The notes under the pieces were generated by a model, which was not told the DNA's origin, searched no databases, and saw only the letters and a program-made list of their open reading frames with translations. Below, piece by piece: positions 7,107-12,986 of a stretch of DNA of 12,986 nucleotides. The stretch is from Ruminococcaceae bacterium UBA5450 (GTDB taxonomy: Bacteria > Bacillota > Clostridia > Oscillospirales > Acutalibacteraceae), in the NCBI GenBank assembly GCA_002424295.1, contig DIQY01000033.1:6258-19243 (forward strand), written 5' to 3'. The position numbers and the translations under genes are program-made. How positions within the stretch are numbered: the stretch's first letter is position 1; the number at the start of each line of letters is the position of its first letter.

Positions 7107-7170
7107 TTGTACGCAGCATCTCATTGCCGGATGCAGCGCTTTTTATTTATTCTACCCCAATCTTATACAT

Positions 7171-7203
7171 AAAAAGCCCCGCTTTTCCATAAGCGGGGCT
7201 TTT
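7171..7203 (-). terminator. Intrinsic terminator of secG
   Basis: AAAAGCCCCGCTT (7172-7184) pairs over 13 bases with AAGCGGGGCTTTT (7191-7203), with a 6-base loop. On the minus strand it follows the secG stop by eight bases and ends in five T residues. It separates secG from rnr and should make their expression at least partly independent. Confidence 0.9.
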
Positions 7204-7211
7204 ATTTTCTC

Positions 7212-7463
7212 TTAACCCTTATAGAAATACATAGCTGCATTAATCGCAATTACCACGATAAAAAATCCAACCGCGATAATTTTTGTCCAGCGTGAAAGGA
7301 ACACATCTACGGTTCGAGCACGATTTCTACTAAGGAACGTATCTGCACCGCCATTGATAACTCCTGTATTCTGATCATGTCCTTCCTGCAGAAGAACCAC
7401 AAAAATAATTGCAACAGAAAATACCAACAAAACAATTCCGAAAGCGATCTCAAATCCAGTCAT
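7212..7463 (-). CDS. secG: Preprotein translocase subunit SecG
   Basis: SecG is the small accessory subunit of the SecYEG channel in the cytoplasmic membrane and helps SecA-driven protein export. The 83-residue protein has the family layout: membrane segment one at about residues 4-25, the conserved cytoplasmic loop (VVLLQEGHDQNTGVINGGAD, then TFLSRNRARTVD) and membrane segment two at about 60-79. Length is normal for Firmicutes. The ATG at 7463 has GGAGG seven bases upstream. A near-consensus promoter lies about 70 bases upstream and a strong terminator follows, so it is probably made as a monocistronic message. The order secG then rnr is common in Firmicutes. Confidence 0.95.
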   Translation of the reverse strand: MTGFEIAFGIVLLVFSVAIIFVVLLQEGHDQNTGVINGGADTFLSRNRARTVDVFLSRWTKIIAVGFFIVVIAINAAMYFYKG

Positions 7464-7535
7464 AATGATCCTCCGACTTCATATCTTCATTTTAAAATAA
7501 AACAATTTTAATACTGAACGACTCAGTTATAGTTT

Positions 7536-7564
7536 ATAATACCATAATCTTTTTTACTTTGCAA
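7536..7564 (-). promoter_or_regulatory. Sigma-A promoter of secG
   Basis: On the minus strand TTGCAA (7559-7564) and TATTAT (7536-7541) are separated by 17 bases. The predicted start lies near 7529, leaving an untranslated leader of about 65 bases before the secG ATG. Confidence 0.75.
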
Positions 7565-7683
7565 GTCTTTCCACCATTTTACCGATTTTCTTAAAAGTAA
7601 ATGATTTTTGTATAGACTGTGCTTCTAGGACAAATACTACGGATACGACCCAATTGTTTTTTCGCGTTTGCACGATAGGGCCG

Positions 7684-7734
7684 GAGCCGCAGAACTGTGA
7701 TCTTCCACTTTTCTGCGGCTCATTTTATTTTTAA
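7684..7734 (+). terminator. Plus-strand terminator-like hairpin beyond the ParC-like gene
   Basis: GAGCCGCAGAA (7684-7694) pairs perfectly with TTCTGCGGCTC (7711-7721), with an extra GTG/CAC possible inside the loop. The T-rich stretch ATTTTATTTTT follows on the plus strand only. On the minus strand the hairpin is followed by GC-rich sequence, so it is a poor minus-strand terminator even though it lies ten bases past the ParC-like stop. No plus-strand protein gene precedes it. The hairpin may instead act as a 3' end stabiliser for the minus-strand message. Confidence 0.55.
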
Positions 7735-9968
7735 AAGGTCAGCTGTTCCCCGGAAAGTTCTTCTTTTGAGGGCAAACTGCCGATTGCCGGAATCGTTTTT
7801 CGGTAGTGCTGCGGATTTTTCAGGATTCCAGAAGATTCTATAAAGGCTTCCGCTTTCTGCAGTTTAGCGCTGCGCCGCAGCGTCATCACCTGCACGCCCT
7901 GCGTCGACCGGGTCGTCTTTACAGGGACTGCACCTGTATGCACCAAAAGCATTCTTCCCTGCGTAGAAGTCAGAAGAATTTCAATATCTTCTAACAAACA
8001 GAACATTTTAACAAGTGGAGATTTATCGCTATAGGCATTGACGAGTTTTTTACGGTTCGTTTTTGTCTCATAAGAAAGAAGCTCTACTTTTGCAGCTTTT
8101 CCATTTTCAAAGAAAAATACCAAAGTTCCCTGATAATCTTTTGTAGCCACCATGAACATGGCATTTTCCCCTTCATCCATCTGTAACTTAGCAGGAATAT
8201 AATCGCCAAGAACACTGGCTTTTGTATCAGAAAAGTCGTTGGTTCTCGCTTTATATACCTGACACCGATCGGTAAAGAACAAAAGGTCGCTGTTATTGGT
8301 GGATTCTATATGTTCGAGGACTATATCCCCCTCTTTCAGCTTTTGATCATTGCTCATTCGCAAGGACTGTGGGGTAATCTTTTTAAAATATCCGTCCTTT
8401 GTAAAAAACAGATTGACTGGATAATCCGGGATTTCTTCCTCTTCCGACTCCTCTTCAATCTGATCTGCATAAAGCAAAATACTGCGCCGGGGCTGGCCGT
8501 ATAAGTCGGCAACATTTTTTAGTTCCTTAATAATGATTGCTTTGATTCTACGATCACTGTCGAGAATTGCATTCAATTCGGCGATTTGTTTTTGAAGTTC
8601 CCCGATTTCATCCGTTCTCTTGAGAATAAATTCCCTGTTGAGATGGCGGAGCTTAATTTCTGCTACATATTCGGCTTGTGTCTCATCAATTCCAAATCCA
8701 ATCATCAGATTCGGAACAACTTCGCTCTCCTCTTCCGTCTCACGAACAATCTTAATTGCTTTGTCAATATCAAGCAGAATCGCCTGTAAACCTATTAGCA
8801 AATGGAGTTTATCCATCTTTTTCTGTAGGTCATACTCCGTCCGGCGGCGCACACAATTAATACGGAATTTTGTCCATGCGTCCAGAATCTCTCCGACTCC
8901 CATCACTTTTGGGGCACCATCTACCAGAATATTAAAATTGCAGGAAAAGCTGTCCTCCAAAGGCGTCATACGAAAGAGCTTCGTCATCAGTTTTGTCGGA
9001 TCGGTCCCTCTTTTGAGATCGATCGTGATTTTTAAGCCTGCAAGGCCTGTTTCATCGCGGATATCTGAAATTTCTTTTGCTTTTCCCTGTTTCACAAGGT
9101 CAATTACTTTTTCGACAATCGCCTCCACAGTGGTGGTTGGCGGAATCTGTGTAATATCAATACAGTTGGCGGTTTCATCATAACTATAACGGGAACGAAC
9201 CCGGATACTCCCGCGCCCCGTACGATAAACTTCTTCCATCTGTTCGCGGTCATAAAGGATCTGTCCGCCGCCTGGAAAATCCGGTGCCTGCAGGGTCGAT
9301 AAAACATCATACTTTGGATTCTGCATTCGTGCAATTGTCGTCTCACAGACTTCCTTTAAATTAAAGGAACAAACATTACTTGCCATACCAACAGCAATTC
9401 CGGTGTTTGCATTGACCAAAACGGATGGAAATCTCGCCGGCAGCAAAGTCGGCTCTTCCATCGTATTATCGTAGTTTGGTACAAAATCCACCGTATCTTT
9501 ATCAATATCACTAAAAAGTTCTGTGCAGATGGGCGCAAGCTTTGCCTCAGTATAGCGGGAAGCCGCCCATGCCATATCCCGGGAATAAAACTTTCCGAAG
9601 TTTCCCTTCGACTCCACATATGGATGAAGCAAAGCCTCATAGCCACGGGACAAACGCACCATGGTATCATAAATTGCGGCATCGCCATGCGGATTGAGCT
9701 TCATCGTTTCTCCGACAATGTTGGCGCTCTTTGTCAGGGAACCGGTTAAAAGTCCCTTTTTATACATAGTATAAAGCAGTTTCCGGTGGCTGGGCTTAAA
9801 CCCATCGATCTCTGGAATTGCACGGGACATAATCACACTGACAGCATATGGCATATAATTCTTTTCCAGCGTATCTACAATCGGTTGTTCCTGCACCTGC
9901 CCGGCGCCTTCAATAACACCATGCACCATTGATTTTACCGTCGCAGCTGTTCTTCTTTTCTTTGGCAT
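7731..9968 (-). CDS. Type IIA topoisomerase subunit A, ParC-like
   Basis: This is the DNA-cleaving A subunit of a type IIA topoisomerase; with its B subunit it passes one duplex through another to decatenate or relax DNA. The catalytic tyrosine is Tyr139 in AASRYTEAKL. The breakage-reunion domain spans about residues 30-490, with a coiled-coil at about 385-480 in which ELQKQIAELNAI is visible. A shortened C-terminal beta-propeller region follows (about 520-715). No GyrA box (QRRGGKG-like) is present, which argues for a topoisomerase IV-type rather than a gyrase A subunit. At 745 residues it is shorter than most GyrA or ParC. In the quinolone region the usual HPHGDS reads NPHGDA: Ala97 occupies the serine position, while Asp101 keeps the acidic contact. 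ATG 9968 has GGAGG nine bases upstream. It sits 33 bases after the B-subunit stop in the same operon. Confidence 0.9.
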   Translation of the reverse strand: MPKKRRTAATVKSMVHGVIEGAGQVQEQPIVDTLEKNYMPYAVSVIMSRAIPEIDGFKPSHRKLLYTMYKKGLLTGSLTKSANIVGETMKLNPHGDAAIYDTMVRLSRGYEALLHPYVESKGNFGKFYSRDMAWAASRYTEAKLAPICTELFSDIDKDTVDFVPNYDNTMEEPTLLPARFPSVLVNANTGIAVGMASNVCSFNLKEVCETTIARMQNPKYDVLSTLQAPDFPGGGQILYDREQMEEVYRTGRGSIRVRSRYSYDETANCIDITQIPPTTTVEAIVEKVIDLVKQGKAKEISDIRDETGLAGLKITIDLKRGTDPTKLMTKLFRMTPLEDSFSCNFNILVDGAPKVMGVGEILDAWTKFRINCVRRRTEYDLQKKMDKLHLLIGLQAILLDIDKAIKIVRETEEESEVVPNLMIGFGIDETQAEYVAEIKLRHLNREFILKRTDEIGELQKQIAELNAILDSDRRIKAIIIKELKNVADLYGQPRRSILLYADQIEEESEEEEIPDYPVNLFFTKDGYFKKITPQSLRMSNDQKLKEGDIVLEHIESTNNSDLLFFTDRCQVYKARTNDFSDTKASVLGDYIPAKLQMDEGENAMFMVATKDYQGTLVFFFENGKAAKVELLSYETKTNRKKLVNAYSDKSPLVKMFCLLEDIEILLTSTQGRMLLVHTGAVPVKTTRSTQGVQVMTLRRSAKLQKAEAFIESSGILKNPQHYRKTIPAIGSLPSKEELSGEQLTF

Positions 9969-10001
9969 TCTTCATATCCTCCTTTCCAAAAAGATTTCTG
10001 A

Positions 10002-11978
10002 TCAGGAAACATCTGCGTCCTGCATATATTCTGCCCCATGAGCCGCAATATGCTTTTTTCTTCCCGAAAGGTTATCGCCTAAAAGCAAGTTAAAGACTTC
10101 GTCCGTCTTTTTAGCATCAGCTGGCATAACCTTAATCAACCTTCTAGTCTTGGGGTTCATTGTAGTCAGGTTCATCATATCCGGCTCATTTTCTCCCAGC
10201 CCTTTGCTGCGCTGCAATGTAAATTTTTGCCCGGCAAGCCTCTTTGTAATGCGGTCCTTTTCGGGATCATCATAAGCAAAGTACGTCTCGTCCTTGCAGC
10301 GAATTTCATAAAGAGGGGATTCTGCAATAAAAACTTTTCCGGCAGTAATAAGCTGCGGAGTCAGACGATAGAGCATCGTTAAAAGCAAGGTGCGAATTTG
10401 GAATCCATCCACATCAGCATCCGTACAGAGAATAATCTTATTCCAGCGCAGGTTGTCCATCTCGAAGGAAGAAATTTCTTTATTTGCCTTGGATTTTACC
10501 TGTACGCCGCAGCCAAGCACCTTGACCAAATCCGTAATAATATCACTCTTGAAAATTTTATCATAGTCCGCTTTAAGGCAGTTCAGAATTTTGCCGCGAA
10601 TCGGCATGATCGCCTGAAAATCTGGATCTCGCGCCTGTTTACAGGCACCCAAAGCAGAATCGCCTTCCACAATAAAGATCTCACGTTCTGAAACATCTTT
10701 GCTGCGGCAGTCAACGAATTTTGCCACCCGATTGGTAAGATCCATTGTGGAGGTCAGCCGCTTTTTAAGGTTTAAACGTGTCTTTTCTGCATCTTCTCTG
10801 CTGCGCTTATTGATCAGCACTTGATTTGCAATTTTTTCCGCATCCAGTGGATTCTCAATAAAATAGATTTCCAGCTGATGCCTCAGCATTTCCGTCATAG
10901 CCTCTTGGATTCCCTTATTGGTAATTGCCTTTTTCGTCTGATTTTCGTAAGACGTCCGATTAGAAAAAGAGGAAATACAAAGGATTAAACAGTCTTCTAC
11001 ATCCTGAAACGCAATTCGGCTCTCATTTTTATTATATTTATTGTTTTGTTTTAAATAAGCGTCAATTTGATAAACAAAAGCATTATGCGCCGCTTTATCC
11101 GGCGCGCCGCCATGCTCCAACCAACTGGAATTGTGATAATATTCCAGCATTTTATTCCGGTTGGAAAAAGTGACCGCCACATTGATTTTTACTTTATATT
11201 CCGGCTTATCGGCGCGATCCCGAACTTTTTTCTCTGTTTGCCAGAACTGCACCGCAGTGAGCGCATCATCTCCGGCAACTTCCTTTACATGGTCGGAAAT
11301 TCCATTTTCATACTGAAACTCCTCAGTTTCAAAACCATTTTCCGCCTGATTCTTTAAAACAAACCGGATTCCATCATTGACGATTGCCTGACGTTTTAAA
11401 ATATCCCGGTAGTATTCTACTGGCACTGCAATATCGGTAAAGACCTGCAGGTCCGGCTTCCAATGAATCCGTGTTCCGCTTTTCGATTTAGAAGGCTCCT
11501 GGTGAAGTCCTCCGACGTTTTCGCCATGTTCAAAATGAAGTGTATATTTGGTTTCACCCGTATGAATTTCCACATCCATATATTCGCTGGAATACTGTGT
11601 TGCACAAAGGCCGAGACCATTTAGCCCCAATGAATATTCATAGCTCGAATCAGCATCATTATTATATTTTCCGCCCGCATACATTTCACAGAAGACGAGT
11701 TCCCAGTTATAACGCTGTTCCTTATGGTTAAAATCCACGGGAATTCCACGGCCATGGTCTTCCACCTCAACGGAATCATCCTTATAACGGGTCACCGTAA
11801 TCTCGCGGCCGTATCCCTCACGGGCTTCATCAATTGAATTCGATAAAATTTCAAAAATCGAATGTTCGCATCCCTCGATCCCATCAGAGCCAAAAATGAC
11901 CGCGGGGCGTAGACGTACGCGGTCGGCTCCTTTGAGCATTGAGATGCTTTCATTATTATAAGCTGCTTTTCTCGCCAT
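10002..11978 (-). CDS. Type IIA topoisomerase subunit B, ParE-like
   Basis: This is the ATPase B subunit paired with the A subunit immediately downstream. Numbered from the chosen start: a GHKL ATPase domain (about 15-210) with FEILSNSIDEA (catalytic Glu43, Mg-binding Asn47), EDHGRGIP (Asp74) and GLNGLG; a transducer domain with the QTK loop in YENQTKKAI (about 344-352); and a TOPRIM domain with EGDSALG (Glu438) and DADVDG (Asp520, 522, 524). All catalytic acids are intact. Several normally invariant neighbours differ: SN for DN, GLNG for GLHG, DGFQ for DGxH and RSKGLGE for RYKGLGE. An upstream TTG at 12029 lacks a ribosome site; ATG 11978 follows AAGGAGGAAAA and gives 658 residues. Absence of a long GyrB insert fits ParE or Gram-positive GyrB. 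The terminator of ftsH lies upstream, so this gene probably starts the operon, though its promoter is not clear. Confidence 0.9.
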   Translation of the reverse strand: MARKAAYNNESISMLKGADRVRLRPAVIFGSDGIEGCEHSIFEILSNSIDEAREGYGREITVTRYKDDSVEVEDHGRGIPVDFNHKEQRYNWELVFCEMYAGGKYNNDADSSYEYSLGLNGLGLCATQYSSEYMDVEIHTGETKYTLHFEHGENVGGLHQEPSKSKSGTRIHWKPDLQVFTDIAVPVEYYRDILKRQAIVNDGIRFVLKNQAENGFETEEFQYENGISDHVKEVAGDDALTAVQFWQTEKKVRDRADKPEYKVKINVAVTFSNRNKMLEYYHNSSWLEHGGAPDKAAHNAFVYQIDAYLKQNNKYNKNESRIAFQDVEDCLILCISSFSNRTSYENQTKKAITNKGIQEAMTEMLRHQLEIYFIENPLDAEKIANQVLINKRSREDAEKTRLNLKKRLTSTMDLTNRVAKFVDCRSKDVSEREIFIVEGDSALGACKQARDPDFQAIMPIRGKILNCLKADYDKIFKSDIITDLVKVLGCGVQVKSKANKEISSFEMDNLRWNKIILCTDADVDGFQIRTLLLTMLYRLTPQLITAGKVFIAESPLYEIRCKDETYFAYDDPEKDRITKRLAGQKFTLQRSKGLGENEPDMMNLTTMNPKTRRLIKVMPADAKKTDEVFNLLLGDNLSGRKKHIAAHGAEYMQDADVS

Positions 11979-12003
11979 TTTTCCTCCTTTTTCCCTTTTT
12001 AAA

Positions 12004-12016
12004 CAGGGAATCCCTG
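12004..12016. promoter_or_regulatory. Palindrome upstream of the ParE-like gene
   Basis: CAGGGA-A-TCCCTG is a perfect 6+6 inverted repeat in the 60-base leader between the ftsH terminator and the ParE-like ribosome site. It could be an operator or a small leader hairpin. Only its symmetry and position support a role. Confidence 0.3.
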
Positions 12017-12041
12017 AAATTTTTTCCAACGGGAATTTTTC

Positions 12042-12075
12042 AAAAAAAGAAGGAGAATGATTTTGTTCATTCCCC
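12042..12075 (-). terminator. Intrinsic terminator of ftsH
   Basis: On the minus strand GGGGAATGA (12075-12067) pairs with TCATTCTCC (12060-12052), with one G-U pair and a 6-base loop, followed by TTC and seven T residues (12048-12042). It starts seven bases after the ftsH stop and separates ftsH from the topoisomerase operon. Confidence 0.88.
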
Positions 12076-12082
12076 TTTCAAA

Positions 12083-12986
12083 TTATTCAGCTGAGGGGTT
12101 CTGAGGAGAATCCGGCTTTTGATTACTCGAATTTTCCTGTGCATTTTCCGATTCAGAATCCGCTTTTGAAGTCTCTTCAGAAGATTTTTCCGACTGTTGT
12201 TCCGGCTTTTGAGAATTTTCCCCATCCGGCGGCAAAGCATTCGCATCATCTGAAGGAAGTCCCTGCATTTTTCCTTCCATTACTAGGCGGAACTCTTCTC
12301 CGCTCATCTTTTCATGTTTAAACAGAAAGACTGCGACATCATGCAGCTGACCGAGATGCTGCTCCAAAATTTCATGCGTTCTGGTGTAAGCATCGTTCAT
12401 GATACTGCGAGTTTCTTTATCGATCGCCGACGCAGTCGCTTCGGAATAATCCCGAATATGACCCATATCCCGGCCAAGGAACGGTTCTCCCTGATCCTGC
12501 CCATAGGTGATGGGGCCCAAAGCTTCCGTCATGCCGTACTTTGTGATCATAGCACGAGCAAGCTTTGTCGCACGTTCAATATCGTTAGAAGCTCCAGTGG
12601 AAATATCGTCCAGCGTAATTGCTTCTGCAACACGGCCGCCTAAAAGTACGACCAGATCTTCCTTCATTTCTTTTTTCGTCTTGTAGGAACGATCTTCTGT
12701 TGGGATTGACATTGTATAGCCACCGGCCATTCCGCGTGGAATAATAGAAATCTGATGAACTGGATCCTGCGTTGGGCAATAATAGGTTGCCACCGCATGA
12801 CCGCCTTCATGGTAAGCTGTCAATTTCTTTTCTTTATCACTCATGATATGGCTCTTCTTTTCCGTGCCCATCATGACTTTAATCGTAGCCTCTTCGATCT
12901 CTAACATCGTAATTGCTTTGAGCCCTTTTCGAGCGGAAAGCAGAGCAGCCTCGTTCAAAAGGTTTTCCAAATCTGCGCCGGTAAAT
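12083..12986 (-). CDS. ftsH: ATP-dependent zinc metalloprotease FtsH, partial (N-terminus beyond right edge)
   Basis: FtsH is a membrane-anchored hexameric AAA+ protease that degrades damaged membrane proteins and regulatory proteins. The frame is open to the right edge (301 codons), so the membrane anchor and the Walker motifs are missing. What is visible is the end of the AAA domain (FTGADLENLLNEAALLSARKG) and the M41 peptidase domain. That domain has the zinc-binding HEGGH (bases 12797-12811; most FtsH have HEAGH), a second-sphere segment SIIPRGMAGGYT, and the third zinc ligand region DDISTGASNDIERAT. After the peptidase domain (through about VMEGKMQGLP) there is a tail of some 60 residues, rich in Ser, Glu, Gln, Asn and Pro and likely disordered. 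No start codon exists inside the window: the ATG/TTG codons near 12970 are internal. A terminator follows. Confidence 0.95.
   Translation of the reverse strand, partial: FTGADLENLLNEAALLSARKGLKAITMLEIEEATIKVMMGTEKKSHIMSDKEKKLTAYHEGGHAVATYYCPTQDPVHQISIIPRGMAGGYTMSIPTEDRSYKTKKEMKEDLVVLLGGRVAEAITLDDISTGASNDIERATKLARAMITKYGMTEALGPITYGQDQGEPFLGRDMGHIRDYSEATASAIDKETRSIMNDAYTRTHEILEQHLGQLHDVAVFLFKHEKMSGEEFRLVMEGKMQGLPSDDANALPPDGENSQKPEQQSEKSSEETSKADSESENAQENSSNQKPDSPQNPSAE

Noticed and set aside
4962..7124. The longer RNase R frame from ATG 7124
   Set aside because: The extra 16 residues are encoded by the leader that carries the hairpin and the GGAGGA site of ATG 7076.
7464..7730. tmRNA or SRP RNA in the gap between secG and the ParC-like gene, since secG-rnr often sits near smpB-ssrA
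   Set aside because: Neither strand shows a tRNA-like end with a T-arm and CCA or an SRP Alu/GGAAG domain; only a secG promoter and one hairpin are visible.
8620..9183. A 187-codon plus-strand open frame inside the ParC-like gene
   Set aside because: It is antisense to a clearly conserved topoisomerase domain, has Ser/Arg/Ile-rich composition typical of a shadow frame, and lacks a convincing ribosome site.
10002..12029. The longer ParE-like frame from TTG 12029
   Set aside because: There is no ribosome site before it, and its first 17 residues are unlike the family, whereas ATG 11978 follows AAGGAGG.

Overview
The window looks like a stretch of chromosome from a low-to-medium GC clostridial Firmicute, probably spore-forming and perhaps near the Ruminococcaceae/Oscillospiraceae (the family level is an inference). 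The support is strong GGAGG-type ribosome sites, a BofA sporulation protein, a DUF4364 protein, a YitT/DUF2179 membrane protein, SecG next to RNase R, and a divergent ParE/ParC-like topoisomerase pair. Most genes lie on the minus strand. Two small genes in the middle run on the plus strand. I see no mobile element, prophage, CRISPR array or defence cassette.

Left part (1-3336, all minus strand). An unrecognised cysteine-containing protein runs off the left edge. It is open from 1023 to base 1 without a stop. Next come a YitT-family membrane protein and, 61 bases upstream of it, a LysR-type regulator. The leader of the LysR gene holds a perfect palindrome over its predicted -35 box and a near-copy of that site about 58 bases further out. 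A tRNA-Thr(CGT) gene with its own promoter and terminator follows.

Middle (3444-4547, plus strand). A Cro/C1-type HTH regulator with a TTG start precedes a DUF4364 protein. The pair ends at a strong terminator that also faces the converging minus-strand genes.

Central housekeeping block (4631-7541, minus strand, transcribed in the order secG, rnr, bofA). SecG (protein export) has a good sigma-A promoter and its own terminator. RNase R follows. BofA, a predicted inhibitor of pro-sigma-K processing, comes last. A 13-bp hairpin followed by seven U residues lies just past the rnr stop and overlaps the possible bofA start sites. It is the most interesting regulatory structure in the window.

Right part (7684-12986, minus strand). 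A ParE-like and a ParC-like subunit form a two-gene operon for a type IIA topoisomerase. They carry substitutions at several usually conserved positions, including alanine at the quinolone-contact serine. The C-terminal half of FtsH, ending in an acidic/polar tail and its own terminator, runs off the right edge. A plus-strand terminator-like hairpin just beyond the ParC-like gene has no plus-strand gene to serve.

Overall this is mostly core genome. I found no convincing new multi-gene system. The points worth a second look are regulatory (bofA leader, LysR operator pair, possible small RNA) and protein-level (topoisomerase substitutions, the unknown protein at the left edge).
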